Shown here: positions 46,748 through 56,775 of the stretch, piece by piece | Numbering within the stretch: position 1 is the stretch's first letter | Layout: each line of letters begins with the position of its first letter | Assembly: GCF_022398325.1 (NCBI RefSeq) | Contig: NZ_JAKEVD010000018.1 | Coordinates: 1-64,000, forward strand | Direction: 5' to 3' | DNA length: 64,000 nucleotides | Source of the DNA: Shewanella sp. Isolate13 | Lineage (GTDB): Bacteria > Pseudomonadota > Gammaproteobacteria > Enterobacterales > Shewanellaceae | Translations under genes and position numbers: made by a program | Notes under the pieces: generated by a model | What the model was told of the DNA's origin: nothing | What the model saw: only the letters and a program-made list of their open reading frames with translations | Database searches by the model: none

Positions 46748-47623
46748 CTATTTCGATACATCGACAATATAGTGCCCTTGTAACCAGTTTCGACCAATCA
46801 AGAGTTTATAAGACATCTTACTTCTGTCTCTCAGGTTAACCTTAACTTTATACTCGTGACCAGGCTCGCCAATTTTGAGTTCGACCATATAGCGGATCTC
46901 GCTTCCTTGAGCATTTCGGATCAATGATGTTTCCACGATACGAGACTTCACCACATGAGACTCTCCCTTCTCATTTTCAGTGGTAAAATGTATCACCTTG
47001 CCGACATTTTTTTCCATGTCAGGATCTTCATTGTCAATCTTCATATCATAGGCATGCAACGAGTTTTCAACCGCGCCGGTATCGATACGGGTTTTAAAAA
47101 TTAACCCTGACTCAACAACGCTAATCGGCGCCGTTGGCCCAATGAGCTTTTTCTCTGAGACATCGACGACATAACGCCCCTTAAGCCAGTTTCGGCCTAT
47201 CAAGAGCTTGTAATCCATATGGCTGCGATCTCGCAAGTTAACGCGAACCTTTCGCTCTTTGCCCTTAAAGCCGACATCTAGATCGACCATATAGCGGGTT
47301 TCGGTGCCTTGGGAGTTACTCACCGTAGAGGTCTTAACTATCTTGGCTTTTAGGCGCTTTTTTTCACCAGCGTTATTCTCTGTTGTAAAAGAGACCATCT
47401 TGCCAATGTTGTCTTTCATATTCTCAGCACTTCCGCCCTCAACCTCGATGTCATAGGCATGCAGTGAAGTATTAACCGCTCCAGTGTCGATACGCGCCAC
47501 ATAAGAAAGGTCGGCATGGGCCACCGACATCTTGGCGGTAGAACCTATTACCGCTTTCTCACTCGCGGCTACAGAGAAAGAAGATGTGAGAATCAATAAG
47601 CACAATCCTGCTTTTTTAAGCAT
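46748..47623 (-). CDS. Exported protein with two tandem retropepsin-like (RimB/Zn_protease-type) domains
   Basis: The 291-residue protein has a signal peptide (to about residue 20) followed by two copies of the domain usually annotated ATP-dependent zinc protease (PF05618), whose known fold is like retroviral aspartic proteases. Each copy begins with a DTGA active-site-type motif, in YVARIDTGAVNTSLHAYD (Asp 46) and FKTRIDTGAVENSLHAYD (Asp 181), and ends with YKLLIGRNWLxGxYxVDVS. The repeats are about 135 residues apart and strongly similar. Family members I know are single-domain and would work as homodimers, so the tandem form could be an intramolecular dimer, as in pepsin. Substrate unknown; location periplasmic. 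Not next to rimK. Confidence 0.85.
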   Translation of the reverse strand: MLKKAGLCLLILTSSFSVAASEKAVIGSTAKMSVAHADLSYVARIDTGAVNTSLHAYDIEVEGGSAENMKDNIGKMVSFTTENNAGEKKRLKAKIVKTSTVSNSQGTETRYMVDLDVGFKGKERKVRVNLRDRSHMDYKLLIGRNWLKGRYVVDVSEKKLIGPTAPISVVESGLIFKTRIDTGAVENSLHAYDMKIDNEDPDMEKNVGKVIHFTTENEKGESHVVKSRIVETSLIRNAQGSEIRYMVELKIGEPGHEYKVKVNLRDRSKMSYKLLIGRNWLQGHYIVDVSK

Positions 47624-47811
47624 GGTGTTTCCTTAATATAAGAGTCATAAACCTAGACTTGTTTAGCTTTATGATAGCAAGAAATAAAGGTGAATAAAGA
47701 CTGCGGTACTATGACATAAGAAAGCTGTATGAATACTGGCGTTAAAGAAAAAATCACCGCAAAGATTCATTAACACCAATTAAGATAATCACTGCCTCCA
47801 ACTCATCCAAT

Positions 47812-48108
47812 TTAGTAAATAAACTGAAAAACAAATAAACTAAACAGTACTGATGTACAGGTACAATGACATGCGTGTAACTTTCGATTAAAGTGGCTGT
47901 TAAATAGTCTTAGGTGCCGATAAAACTGCACAGCCAACCAGACTAAGATAAAGGGCACAAATGGCAAAGACACGACTAACGGAAAAAAGCCCCAGCCAAA
48001 ACCGAAAGCATTATCACTAAAGAGCCTAAGGAAAAACCAAAACAGCAGTAGACAGGCATACACTAACATATGCTGTCTATTTATAGATTTTCTCAGCTCA
48101 TTTAGCAT
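47812..48108 (-). CDS. Small two-helix membrane protein of unknown function
   Basis: The 98-residue frame is preceded by a good AGGGGA ribosome site. It has two hydrophobic stretches, about residues 15-30 and 39-62 (FPLVVSLPFVPFILVWLAVQ), and a basic, Cys/His-containing tail (HACHCTCTSVLFSLF) that looks less protein-like. I recognise no family. The frame could be real only for its first two thirds, with a changed C-terminus. Confidence 0.45.
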   Translation of the reverse strand: MLNELRKSINRQHMLVYACLLLFWFFLRLFSDNAFGFGWGFFPLVVSLPFVPFILVWLAVQFYRHLRLFNSHFNRKLHACHCTCTSVLFSLFVFQFIY

Positions 48109-48207
48109 TAGATCCCCTCGTATCGATACTGCAACATTAGGCTTTTAAGCCAAAGCTAACAAGCTGATAGCATGAGAGAACTGTAACTAAATATAAAGTT
48201 GCTGACA

Positions 48208-48561
48208 TTAAGCTGCGGTTAATCTCGCGACTTCTTGATCAAACAGATTCTTAATCAAACCCGAAAATTCGCTAATAAATCGAGTTTGCTCTACGGTAGC
48301 CTTATGATCGGCGACTCGGGCTAAGATCTCCTCAAGATCATACACGATGGCATCGACTTCTCGAATGACCAAATTTCTCTGGGAAAATGTCAGAGAAGGG
48401 TTTTGACCACAAACCATGATAATTTGTGCGGCAAGTTGCTCTTCAAATAGCTCCATGACTGTCTCATCACTGGGGCTATGTTGCTGTGAGTTTTCAAATA
48501 TTCCTAAATGCTCAGTCAAGTACTGAATCAAATGTATATATCCGTCTTTATCGGTAACCAT
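48208..48561 (-). CDS. DUF3802-like protein of unknown function
   Basis: A 117-residue acidic, helical protein starting MVTDKDGYIHLIQYLTEHL. I associate the sequence with DUF3802, a small family in Shewanella and relatives, from memory only. No catalytic motif or membrane segment is visible; the C-terminus FSGLIKNLFDQEVARL is amphipathic. The start at 48561 is preferred over a Met six codons upstream because AGG lies at suitable distance. It stands alone with non-coding gaps on both sides. Confidence 0.65.
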   Translation of the reverse strand: MVTDKDGYIHLIQYLTEHLGIFENSQQHSPSDETVMELFEEQLAAQIIMVCGQNPSLTFSQRNLVIREVDAIVYDLEEILARVADHKATVEQTRFISEFSGLIKNLFDQEVARLTAA

Positions 48562-48813
48562 AGTCAACCTAAAATACACAAACCTATGCGCACAGCAATC
48601 TATACCGTTTACGCAAAGGGCGTAGTCAATTTATTGTTTATCTTCTTGCAAGGATAGTATCTGAGTTTGTTTCTAATTGAAATCATCCCAGTTTAATCGA
48701 CACCACTTTTCCCGCAAAGCGCCACACTTTACAAAATAACTTAAGCGCCCCCAACTAAAACGTTCAAAGCCACTCTAATTCACTCAAAGTCAGCGCTAAT
48801 CCTACAACTTTGT

Positions 48814-49389
48814 CTACCGTTTAAGATTCAGCATAAATGACACAGGCACCGCTTTACTAATTGCAGACAACCCAGCGATTTCACGTAATTTATCAACTCC
48901 GGAAGACAGACCAAAACTGTCTGCATTAACAATAACTGGGGCAACGCTCGCAACGAGGATGTGAGAATCTGAGAGCTTTGCGATACTCACCGTAAACGCC
49001 ATCTTCTGCTTTTTACCATGTAACGAAACTTCAGCGTCAATTGTCGCCACTTTCACAGAGCCTACTGCAAGATCTGCGAGTATCTTTGGATCGACATTAG
49101 CTTTTAGCATCAGTTTTGGATATTTATCAACCTCAAACAATAAGGAGTCCATACGCTCATCACGAATATCGATGTTGGTTGCCACACTAGCTAAGGCAAT
49201 TGAAAAATTGAATTGGCCCTTATCAGTCAAGTTACCAGCGATGGATTTAAAATGATGAACCTCTGCAATATCGCCCTTTTTAATGGATATAAAGTTAACT
49301 GCAGAGCTGTCGTTTTCAACAGTCCAATTGCCAGCCGATGCCATCAGCGAAAAAGGCAGCAATAATATACCTATAATTAAACTTTTCAT
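48814..49389 (-). CDS. YceI-family periplasmic lipid-binding-like protein
   Basis: The 191-residue protein has a signal peptide MKSLIIGILLLPFSLMASAG and the YceI beta-barrel (lipocalin-like, isoprenoid-binding in characterised members). Family features are NWTVENDSSAVNFISIKKG at the start of the barrel, the stretch IDIRDERMDSLLFEVDKYPKL near residue 72, and the C-terminal VPVSFMLNLKR. The start two codons inside the first Met is chosen because GAGG then has proper spacing. Ligand and role in this organism are unknown. Confidence 0.85.
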   Translation of the reverse strand: MKSLIIGILLLPFSLMASAGNWTVENDSSAVNFISIKKGDIAEVHHFKSIAGNLTDKGQFNFSIALASVATNIDIRDERMDSLLFEVDKYPKLMLKANVDPKILADLAVGSVKVATIDAEVSLHGKKQKMAFTVSIAKLSDSHILVASVAPVIVNADSFGLSSGVDKLREIAGLSAISKAVPVSFMLNLKR

Positions 49390-49540
49390 CTCCATTCCCT
49401 CTCGTGATCTCGTTATTCACCTTAACAGTTAAGCTTAACCTAATTTAAAAATTTACTATCCACAAGCGCCTATTTTTTACACCAAAGCCCTATATTGATT
49501 CTTTATACCTATATACATTCTTTATCTTAGGACGGATTGC

Positions 49541-49575
49541 CAAAAACACAAAAGCCGCAAACAATGCGGCTTTTG
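49541..49575 (-). terminator. Terminator of pdxH
   Basis: AAAGCCGCA (49551-49559) and TGCGGCTTT (49565-49573) with a T-rich stretch on the minus strand, just after the pdxH stop. Confidence 0.75.
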
Positions 49576-49590
49576 GAATACGGGTTGGTA

Positions 49591-50229
49591 TTATGGGGCT
49601 AAGCGGCTGTGCTGCCAGCCGTCCTCAACCTTGGTATAGATAAATCGGTCATGCAGACGGTGCTCGCCTCCCTGCCAAAACTCAATACTCTTTGGCCTAA
49701 CAAGATACCCCCCCCAAAATTTAGGCAGCGGCACTTCACCTTTAGAAAACTTTGCTTTCATCTCGGCAAACTTACTCTCGAGTGCTTTTCTTGCGCTTAT
49801 AGGGCTAGATTGTTTAGACACCCATGCTGCAATTTGGCTCTCCTTAGGTCTGCTCATAAAATACTTAAGCACCTCAGTTTTTGATAACGGCTCTGCGATA
49901 CCAGTAACCGCAACCTGCTTATCTAAGCTGTGCCAAGGGAATAAAATGCTAACCTGTGCATTATTGGCAATATGCTGAGCCTTACGGCTTTCAAGGTTCG
50001 TAAAAAACACAAAGCCATCATTATCAAACCGCTTAAGCAATACAATTCGTTGAAAAGGTTGACCATTTTCATCGACTGTCGCTACGGACATCGCCGTTGG
50101 ATCTTTGATGTCAGAGTCACGAATGACTTCCAACCACGCATTAAATAGGTCCATAGGATCACTAGGCACCTCTTCATTATGCAATTCACCTAATGTGTAT
50201 TCGCGTCTGATATCACTGATCTCTGACAT
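49591..50229 (-). CDS. pdxH: Pyridoxine/pyridoxamine 5'-phosphate oxidase
   Basis: FMN enzyme that makes pyridoxal phosphate, the cofactor used by speA and hisC nearby. The 212-residue protein matches the family along its length: [35 protein letters not shown], the FMN-contact [28 protein letters not shown]-terminal signature (given in pieces here), and RLAP at the end. Single gene with its own terminator. Confidence 0.95.
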   Translation of the reverse strand: MSEISDIRREYTLGELHNEEVPSDPMDLFNAWLEVIRDSDIKDPTAMSVATVDENGQPFQRIVLLKRFDNDGFVFFTNLESRKAQHIANNAQVSILFPWHSLDKQVAVTGIAEPLSKTEVLKYFMSRPKESQIAAWVSKQSSPISARKALESKFAEMKAKFSKGEVPLPKFWGGYLVRPKSIEFWQGGEHRLHDRFIYTKVEDGWQHSRLAP

Positions 50230-50252
50230 GTAAAAATCCTTTCAAAGCACAT

Positions 50253-50285
50253 AAAAAAAGAAGCGCTCATTGAGCGCTTCTTTAA
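50253..50285 (-). terminator. Terminator of speB
   Basis: AAAGAAGCGCTCA (50257-50269) and TGAGCGCTTCTTT (50271-50283) form a long stem with A/T runs on both sides; it lies about 90 bases past the speB stop and upstream of pdxH. Confidence 0.75.
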
Positions 50286-50376
50286 TCATAACAATCTTAG
50301 CCGTTAGGCGGGAACCTTTTAACACGTTCCCGAGCTAGATATTTTCATCTAACATGTTAGCGTTAGCTAGGATGGC

Positions 50377-51306
50377 TTATTTGATCTTACCGTTAGACTC
50401 AGCCCAAACATGCAGCATCTCTAGACCTAAGGTAGCACCAGCTAAAGCAGTGATCTCTGCGCTGTCATAGGCTGGTGCGACTTCAACCACATCCATACCC
50501 ACAATCTTCATGCCTTTAAGACCACGAATGATTTTCATCGCCTTATCGCTAGTTAAACCACCACATACAGGCGTACCGGTACCTGGTGCAAAAGCAGGGT
50601 CTAAACAGTCAATATCGAAAGTCACGTAAAGTGGCATGTCACCAACACGCTCACGAATTTGTGCAACGATTTCATCTGCTGTCATTTCATTGGCAGCTGC
50701 CGCATCAATCACTTTGAAAAGGTGATTTGCTGTATCGTACTCAGTACGAATACCAACTTGAATTGAGTTTTCTGCAGCGATGATGCCTTCATTTGGCGCA
50801 TGGTAGAACATGGTACCATGATCATACTTGCTACCTTGGCTATATGTGTCGGTATGCGCATCAAAGTGCAATAACGCCATCTTACCGTGCTTCTTATAGT
50901 GAGCACGTAGCAGAGGTAGTGTCACGAAGTGGTCGCCACCAAAGCTTAGCATCGCCTTGTCTGCTTCTAGGATCTTAGTCGCGAAGTCCTCAACACGCTG
51001 AGTGAAGTCTGCAGAGTCACCACAGTTATAAACTAAATCACCAGCATCGACGATTTTTACGTGCTCGCTTAATTTAAACTGATAAGGCCAGCGAGTCTCT
51101 TCCCAAGCCAAGTTAACTGAAGCGTTACGGATAGCGCCAGGCCCCATACGTCCACCAGAACGCCCCGTTGTCGCCATATCAAACGGTAAGCCTAATACAA
51201 CAACATCCGCATCACCTTCTAATGGTTTAAAGTCCAGCGGCTGTCTTAAGTAACCAAATGCATTTGAATAAAGCGAATAATCAGGCTTATCTGCAATAGT
51301 GGTCAT
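50377..51306 (-). CDS. speB: Agmatinase
   Basis: Hydrolyses agmatine to putrescine and urea; a binuclear manganese enzyme of the ureohydrolase family. The 309-residue protein has the three metal-binding motifs [14 protein letters not shown] (near 125), HFDAHTD (near 154) and [17 protein letters not shown] (near 238). It lies 24 bases after the AdoMet decarboxylase gene, so the two are probably cotranscribed. Together with speA upstream it makes the arginine-agmatine-putrescine route. Confidence 0.94.
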   Translation of the reverse strand: MTTIADKPDYSLYSNAFGYLRQPLDFKPLEGDADVVVLGLPFDMATTGRSGGRMGPGAIRNASVNLAWEETRWPYQFKLSEHVKIVDAGDLVYNCGDSADFTQRVEDFATKILEADKAMLSFGGDHFVTLPLLRAHYKKHGKMALLHFDAHTDTYSQGSKYDHGTMFYHAPNEGIIAAENSIQVGIRTEYDTANHLFKVIDAAAANEMTADEIVAQIRERVGDMPLYVTFDIDCLDPAFAPGTGTPVCGGLTSDKAMKIIRGLKGMKIVGMDVVEVAPAYDSAEITALAGATLGLEMLHVWAESNGKIK

Positions 51307-51330
51307 AAATACTCCATAAAGTGTCTAGAG

Positions 51331-52251
51331 TCACAATACTTCGGCAAACAGAGTTTCGCTGCCGCCCTGTGTATAGTGATTGTAATTAAATTCATTGAGC
51401 GGATTTAACTGTAGATCACAATTGGCAATCCTTCGATGAGAAGGAAAGTCCTTATTGGCGACCTGCATATTCATCCCAATGATGTCCCAACTGCTGGGGT
51501 TCAATATTTTCAACAACTCTGCAAAAATATTGAACGGATACTGCGAAAAATTCAAGTTTGTTTCAATACTCACATAAGAGCTGTGCTCTTGAGGAGTGAT
51601 ATGTATAGTCAGAAACTTATCTTCAAATATGCCATTAACCGAATAACCACAGGGCTTAAACAGATAATCATCGAACTCAAACATGGGCAATAATCGCTCA
51701 AGTTGTAATCGCTTACGGATCTCATCACTCGATTGATTGTTACAACGTAAATACTCAGCCAGCTCACCTTTTATGTGATACATCAACAAGCAAGCACTCG
51801 CATCACTCTGTACTACTTGCTCGCTACAAAAAAGATAATGATGATGATTATCTAAATGGCCGACTCGATAGGCGGTACCCGGAAGTTGAGCCCTTAGCCT
51901 TTGAACATCTTCTTCAAAACGACTTGCCTGTAAATAGGATAGAAACTCACTCTTACGCTGATAAGTTAAGCTTGATATGACGTCTATCCCGATTTGCTCG
52001 ATCACATAGTTAACCGCATCGATTAAACGAGTGTTACCACAGGTAATTAATAAAAGTTTGCGCTCCCAAACCAACAGAGTCGACTCGCTGAGTACATAGG
52101 CATCACAAGCTTGATTAGAAAGCTGTGATAAGATCTCGGCTCCGGCCAGCGATAGTGTTTGCTGCCAAAAATCCAATGGCAAAGATCGCAATGAAACAGC
52201 ACTGCAGTTGACCTGTAGCTCTATTTTCTTCTCCGACCCTTCAAAAAACAT
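51331..52251 (-). CDS. S-adenosylmethionine decarboxylase proenzyme, eukaryotic type
   Basis: Makes decarboxylated AdoMet, the aminopropyl donor for spermidine. The 306-residue protein is of the single-chain eukaryotic class, not the short bacterial SpeD: FFEGSEKKIEL at the start, the self-cleavage site YVLSE-STLL (Glu56/Ser57, giving the pyruvoyl group), the catalytic Cys in LITCGNT (Cys71), KPCGYSVNG (Ser204), and TIHITPQEHSSYVSIETNL (His217) all correspond to the human AMD1 motifs. It lies between speA and speB on the same strand. No spermidine synthase (speE) is in the window. Confidence 0.88.
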   Translation of the reverse strand: MFFEGSEKKIELQVNCSAVSLRSLPLDFWQQTLSLAGAEILSQLSNQACDAYVLSESTLLVWERKLLLITCGNTRLIDAVNYVIEQIGIDVISSLTYQRKSEFLSYLQASRFEEDVQRLRAQLPGTAYRVGHLDNHHHYLFCSEQVVQSDASACLLMYHIKGELAEYLRCNNQSSDEIRKRLQLERLLPMFEFDDYLFKPCGYSVNGIFEDKFLTIHITPQEHSSYVSIETNLNFSQYPFNIFAELLKILNPSSWDIIGMNMQVANKDFPSHRRIANCDLQLNPLNEFNYNHYTQGGSETLFAEVL

Positions 52252-52414
52252 CCTATCGCGATTCCTTCAAATAGCAGCTAAGTAATGAGAGCGATTAACT
52301 TATGCAAACGAGTGTAAGTTGTTTGAGCAGCTAGACTGAATTAAGTTCCTAGCGTCTTACTAAACCAAAATCTAGCCAGCGGTTTTTGATAACTCATACA
52401 GGCTTCTAAAGGCT

Positions 52415-52453
52415 TAAAAACAAAACCAGCTTCAAGCGAACTTAAAGCTGGTT
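52415..52453 (-). terminator. Terminator of speA
   Basis: AACCAGCTT (52424-52432) and AAGCTGGTT (52445-52453) form a stem that on the minus strand is followed by TTTTGTTTTT, about 90 bases past the speA stop. speA is therefore likely a separate transcript from the decarboxylase-speB pair. Confidence 0.75.
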
Positions 52454-52538
52454 ATACATATCTAGCTCGGTCGTTAGCCCCAGTTAAAACGCTTCGGCTT
52501 CAACAAACACTGGGCCGACTCCCCAGCTAACAATCTGC

Positions 52539-54452
52539 TTATGAGAAGTCTTCTAGGTAAGTGTAACCCTTTAGACCTAACTGTAACTCTTCTAGAATGT
52601 TAGCACGCTCGTCTTCAGCAATATGCTTGTTTACTAACTCTTCATAGGTTCTCATAAATGAAACCGCGTCCAAGTTCACATATCTAAGTACGTCAGCGAC
52701 CGTGTCACCAGCTAATACTGACTCAACGTTAGTGCGCGCATCTTCGTCCAAACGGACGACCGCTGAGTTAGTGTCGCCAAACAGGTTATGCATATCACCC
52801 AAAATCTCTTGATATGCACCAACCAAGAAGAAGCCGATTAAATATGGGCTCTCTTGCGTCCAAGCCGGCACAGGTAGCGTAGTCTCAATACCTTGACCTT
52901 CTACGTACTGATCGACAGTACCGTCAGAGTCACAAGTAATATCTAGCATTACCGCTCTGCTCTCTGGCGCCTTATCAAGACCTGATAATGGCATCACTGG
53001 AAACACCTGATCGATACCCCATGCATCTGGTAGCGACTGGAACAATGAGAAGTTAACAAAGAACTTATCTGCTAACTTTTCGTTCAACTCATCAATAATC
53101 GGTCTATGGAAGCGATACTTAGAACTCATACTGCCCTGAAGTTCGTAGCAAACTCGTAGGTTTACCTGCTCAGCCCATGCGCGTTCGGCCAAACCTAACT
53201 GACCAACAGCAAACAGAGAGTGAGCTTCTGACAGATCGCTTTGACAATCATGGAAAATCTCAATCAAGGCGCGCTGATCGGCTTTGCCGCTCACTTCAAC
53301 CCATGACTGCCACATGTTGTGCAGTAACTGAGGTGCATCTTCAGCTGGCGGTTGAATGTCCTCAGGTTTATAGGCCTCAGTACCAATTACGTCAGTTAGT
53401 AGTACCGCGTGATGTGCAGTCAAGTAACGGCCAGATTCTGAGATGATTCTCGGCATTGGCTGCTCATACTCTTTACACATATCGGTCAATACACTGACGA
53501 TATTGTTAGCGTACTCAGTCAGGCCATAGTTCATTGAGTGACTGCTTTGGCTGCGAGTACCATCGTAATCAACCGCTAGACCACCACCTACGTCAAAACA
53601 CTTAACGTTTGCACCAAGCTTCATCAATTCACAATAGAAACGACCCGCTTCGCTTACACCTTGGCGAATATCACGAATGTTGGCGATTTGCGAACCTAAG
53701 TGGAAGTGAAGTAGCTCTAATGAATCAAGCATATTTTCTTGCTTGAGTGAGTTAATCACCTGCAATACCTGCGCAGCACTCAAGCCAAACTTAGACTTTT
53801 CGCCACCACTTGCCTGCCACTTACCTTTGCCTTGGAACGCCAAACGAACACGTAAACCAAGACGTGGCGTCACGCCTAGCTCTTTAGCTTGTTCAAGGAC
53901 GACTTTAAGCTCAGACATCTTCTCAAGGACGATATACACCTTGTGGCCTAGCTTCTCGCCGATTAGGGCAAGTCGAATATATTCTTTATCTTTATAACCG
54001 TTACAGATAATGACCGAACTGGCTTTTTGTGCCATCGCTAACACAGCCATTAGCTCAGGCTTACTGCCCGCCTCTAAACCTAACTGTGGTACTTCTTTCG
54101 CGACCTGACTGGCTAGGATCTCTTCAACAACCGTTTGCTGTTGGTTTACTTTAATCGGGTATACCAGCAAGTAATCATTTTCATATTGATACTTTTGAAT
54201 CGCCTGATTAAATGCCTGACACAGGCTATTTACTCTATGATGTAAAATTTGTGGGAAACGCACCAAAACGGGTAAAGCCACACCTGACTTAACCATATCT
54301 TTTGCCATTTCATTCAAACCAATTTTACAATCTGGGCGGCTAGGATCCGGTGACACTGTCACCTCGCCTTCATCGCTAATGCCGTATAGTCCTTGGCTCC
54401 AGTGATTTACGTTATAACTTGCGCGTGCATCATCAATAGACCAATTGCTCAT
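52539..54452 (-). CDS. speA: Biosynthetic arginine decarboxylase
   Basis: PLP enzyme converting arginine to agmatine, the first step of the route completed by SpeB. The 637-residue protein has the alanine-racemase-like barrel with the PLP lysine in [11 protein letters not shown] (about residue 100), the motif [13 protein letters not shown], the phosphate-binding [14 protein letters not shown], and the C-terminal domain ending [10 protein letters not shown]. Length fits SpeA (about 630-660). The start [20 protein letters not shown] matches the family. Confidence 0.95.
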   Translation of the reverse strand: MSNWSIDDARASYNVNHWSQGLYGISDEGEVTVSPDPSRPDCKIGLNEMAKDMVKSGVALPVLVRFPQILHHRVNSLCQAFNQAIQKYQYENDYLLVYPIKVNQQQTVVEEILASQVAKEVPQLGLEAGSKPELMAVLAMAQKASSVIICNGYKDKEYIRLALIGEKLGHKVYIVLEKMSELKVVLEQAKELGVTPRLGLRVRLAFQGKGKWQASGGEKSKFGLSAAQVLQVINSLKQENMLDSLELLHFHLGSQIANIRDIRQGVSEAGRFYCELMKLGANVKCFDVGGGLAVDYDGTRSQSSHSMNYGLTEYANNIVSVLTDMCKEYEQPMPRIISESGRYLTAHHAVLLTDVIGTEAYKPEDIQPPAEDAPQLLHNMWQSWVEVSGKADQRALIEIFHDCQSDLSEAHSLFAVGQLGLAERAWAEQVNLRVCYELQGSMSSKYRFHRPIIDELNEKLADKFFVNFSLFQSLPDAWGIDQVFPVMPLSGLDKAPESRAVMLDITCDSDGTVDQYVEGQGIETTLPVPAWTQESPYLIGFFLVGAYQEILGDMHNLFGDTNSAVVRLDEDARTNVESVLAGDTVADVLRYVNLDAVSFMRTYEELVNKHIAEDERANILEELQLGLKGYTYLEDFS

Positions 54453-55076
54453 ATTTGTCCTAACCTGTCTATTTAACTCAAATAAGCTGATCGAATCTTT
54501 GTTATTTCAATCAACTTGCGATTATTTAAATCAGTAACATCCCGATTCGTCTACAAAGTACAAATTGTCTGGATCAACACTCGGTAACATCGCAAGCGTT
54601 ACCCTCAATAAGTATTAACTATACCCAGTAAAACCGCCTACTTAAATCGCTGCGATTCACTACTTTTATGGTTACTAATGAATGTATGCTGTAAAAGCTA
54701 ACATGTAAAACCGAATCCATAAAAAACTATTTGTGACTTTAAATATTACCTAACCGCAGTTCGGTATTTTTTATTCAAAAAATGAGAGCACGAACGACGC
54801 ACTTTTCTCACTGAATTTTTGCGGCGCAATTAAACCTTGAGACTGTTGAGAATGCAAGACTCAGATGCGCATTTAGTGCTAATTTATTATCACCTTATAA
54901 TAGCGCGGTAACATAACGTACCATTTATGACTCTAATCGTGATAAATCCCCCATTTTAATTACAGTGACCTCGCCACTTTGAGCCATTAGTTTCAACGGG
55001 CTAAAGCATATTGGAATGTTTTCCACTATAATCGCAGCTGAATTTAATCGTTACTGTTTTTAAAGTAGAGAACATC
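54453..55076. other. Long divergent intergenic region between speA and cvfB
   Basis: About 620 AT-rich bases with no gene. Small inverted repeats occur, for example GGTAAC / GTTACC around 54589-54609 and ACCG / CGGT followed by Ts near 54752-54768, but none is strong. A TATAAT lies about 45 bases before cvfB without a good -35. The region presumably holds the speA and cvfB promoters and an unusually long speA leader, or an unrecognised small RNA. Confidence 0.4.
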
Positions 55077-55910
55077 ATGATCCAGATAGGCAAAACCTGT
55101 AAGCTAGAAGTCGTCAAACAAGTTGATTTTGGTGTCTATTTAGACGCTAAAGAGATGGGCCAGGTACTTCTTCCTCGCAAAGCTGTACCAAAGGATTGCC
55201 AAGTCGGAGATCTGATCAATGTGTTTCTCTATTTAGACTCAGAGGATATGATCATTGCCACGACTCGTCGCCCTTATGCGCAAGTCGGACAGTTCGCCTA
55301 TCTTGAAGCAACAGCTAACGGCCCATACGGTGCCTTCCTAGACTGGGGATTAGATAAAGATCTACTCTTGCCATTTGGTGAGCAGCACCGAGAAATTGAG
55401 GTAGGTAAGTCATACCTAGTTTATATCTATACCAGCCATGTTGATGACCGCATCGTCGCCTCTTCTAAAATCGAGAAGTTCCTCGATCTGACTGAGCCAA
55501 AGTTCAGAGAAGGTGAAGAAGTTAACCTTATCATTGGTGGCAGCACCGATCTGGGCTATAAGGCGATTATCAATAACACCCATTGGGGCGTACTCTATAA
55601 GAACGAGGTTTACACTCGTTTAAGCTTTGGTCAAAAACTGAAAGGCTTCATCAAACGCATGAGAAGCGATGGTAAAATCGACCTGATTTTACAAAAAGGC
55701 GCCAAAGAGGAACTCGATAAGCACTCTGTGACAATTATGATCAAGCTTAAACAAGCTGGCGGTTTCCTGCCCCTAAATGATAAGACCGATGCAGAGGTGA
55801 TCTACTCTCAACTATCTATGAGTAAAAAAGCCTTTAAAAAGAGTATCGGCGGCCTTTATAAGAGCAAGCAGATCACCATCTCACCAGATGGGATCCGTCT
55901 AGCAGACTAA
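55077..55910 (+). CDS. cvfB: CvfB-family S1 RNA-binding protein
   Basis: A 277-residue protein with S1-type OB-fold domains followed by a C-terminal winged helix, as in CvfB/YitL. The first repeat is TCKLEVVKQVDFGVYLDAKE (residues 7-26); a second S1-like unit is FAYLEATANGPYGAFLDWGL (about 75-94); a third lies near 145-205. The winged helix ends SIGGLYKSKQITISPDGI. The family binds RNA and affects virulence gene expression in staphylococci; its role in Shewanella is unknown. A terminator follows at 55979. Confidence 0.88.
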   Translation: MIQIGKTCKLEVVKQVDFGVYLDAKEMGQVLLPRKAVPKDCQVGDLINVFLYLDSEDMIIATTRRPYAQVGQFAYLEATANGPYGAFLDWGLDKDLLLPFGEQHREIEVGKSYLVYIYTSHVDDRIVASSKIEKFLDLTEPKFREGEEVNLIIGGSTDLGYKAIINNTHWGVLYKNEVYTRLSFGQKLKGFIKRMRSDGKIDLILQKGAKEELDKHSVTIMIKLKQAGGFLPLNDKTDAEVIYSQLSMSKKAFKKSIGGLYKSKQITISPDGIRLAD

Positions 55911-55978
55911 TCTAAACTCTGATATTGCTTATAAACTCAGCAACTGCATAGTTAGGACTTCTAAACCACCTTTGCATT

Positions 55979-56016
55979 AAAGCATGGCTCTGTTATAACA
56001 AAGCCATGCTTTTTTA
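55979..56016 (+). terminator. Terminator of cvfB
   Basis: AAAGCATGGCT (55979-55989) and AGCCATGCTTT (56002-56012) with a T-run; the yceH start is only 14 bases further on, so yceH must have its promoter within or before this hairpin, or depend on read-through. Confidence 0.8.
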
Positions 56017-56029
56017 TTAAGAGGTTAAT

Positions 56030-56677
56030 ATGGAACTGACTCCACATGAAGCGCGCGTAATCGGGGTTTTACTCGAAAAAGAGATCACCACCCCAGAACA
56101 ATATCCTCTATCCCTCAACAGTTTAACCTCTGGCTGCAACCAAAAAACCAGTAGAGAGCCCGTCCTTAACCTTAGCGAATCTGAGGTACAAAACACCTTA
56201 GATGCATTGAGCAAAAAACGCTTAATCTCAGAGCAGTCTGGTTTTGGTAGCCGAGTGGTGAAATACAAGCACCGTTTCTGCAATACCGAATTTAGTGATC
56301 TCCAGCTTAAACCGTCAGAGCTTGCCGTTATCTGTCTTTTACTACTAAGAGGTCCGCAAACGCCCGGTGAGCTAAGAACTCGTAGCAACCGTCTGCATGA
56401 GTTTCACGATGTTAGCGAAGTCGAAGCCACATTAAACGATCTGCACAGACGAGAGAAACCACTGGTTGTCCAATTAGCTAAAGAACCTGGTAAGCGTGAG
56501 GCTCGCTATCGTCAACTCTTTAGTGAAGTCGATGCCAGTCAAATACCAGCAGTGTCTGCTCCAACGTCAGAAACATTTGGCGCACAGGATAGCAGCGATC
56601 TGCACGCGAGAGTCAGTACCCTTGAGCAAGAAGTGGCGGAACTGAAGGCCCAATTGCAAAGCTTACTCAATAATTAA
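56030..56677 (+). CDS. yceH: YceH-family protein (DUF480)
   Basis: The 215-residue protein belongs to DUF480/YceH, built of two winged-helix domains: [20 protein letters not shown] at the start and [20 protein letters not shown] from about residue 100. The conserved TPGELRTRS is present. The C-terminal 40 residues form a coiled coil ([20 protein letters not shown]). It is predicted to bind DNA or protein but the function is unknown. The ribosome site AAGAGG precedes the ATG. Confidence 0.88.
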   Translation: MELTPHEARVIGVLLEKEITTPEQYPLSLNSLTSGCNQKTSREPVLNLSESEVQNTLDALSKKRLISEQSGFGSRVVKYKHRFCNTEFSDLQLKPSELAVICLLLLRGPQTPGELRTRSNRLHEFHDVSEVEATLNDLHRREKPLVVQLAKEPGKREARYRQLFSEVDASQIPAVSAPTSETFGAQDSSDLHARVSTLEQEVAELKAQLQSLLNN

Positions 56678-56775
56678 GTCGCAATAACATCCTTTTACAA
56701 GGTTAAGATTAACGCCTACCGACAATAGGTGTTAATCTGGAACTCACGACAATACCTAACGATTAAGGGATTAGT

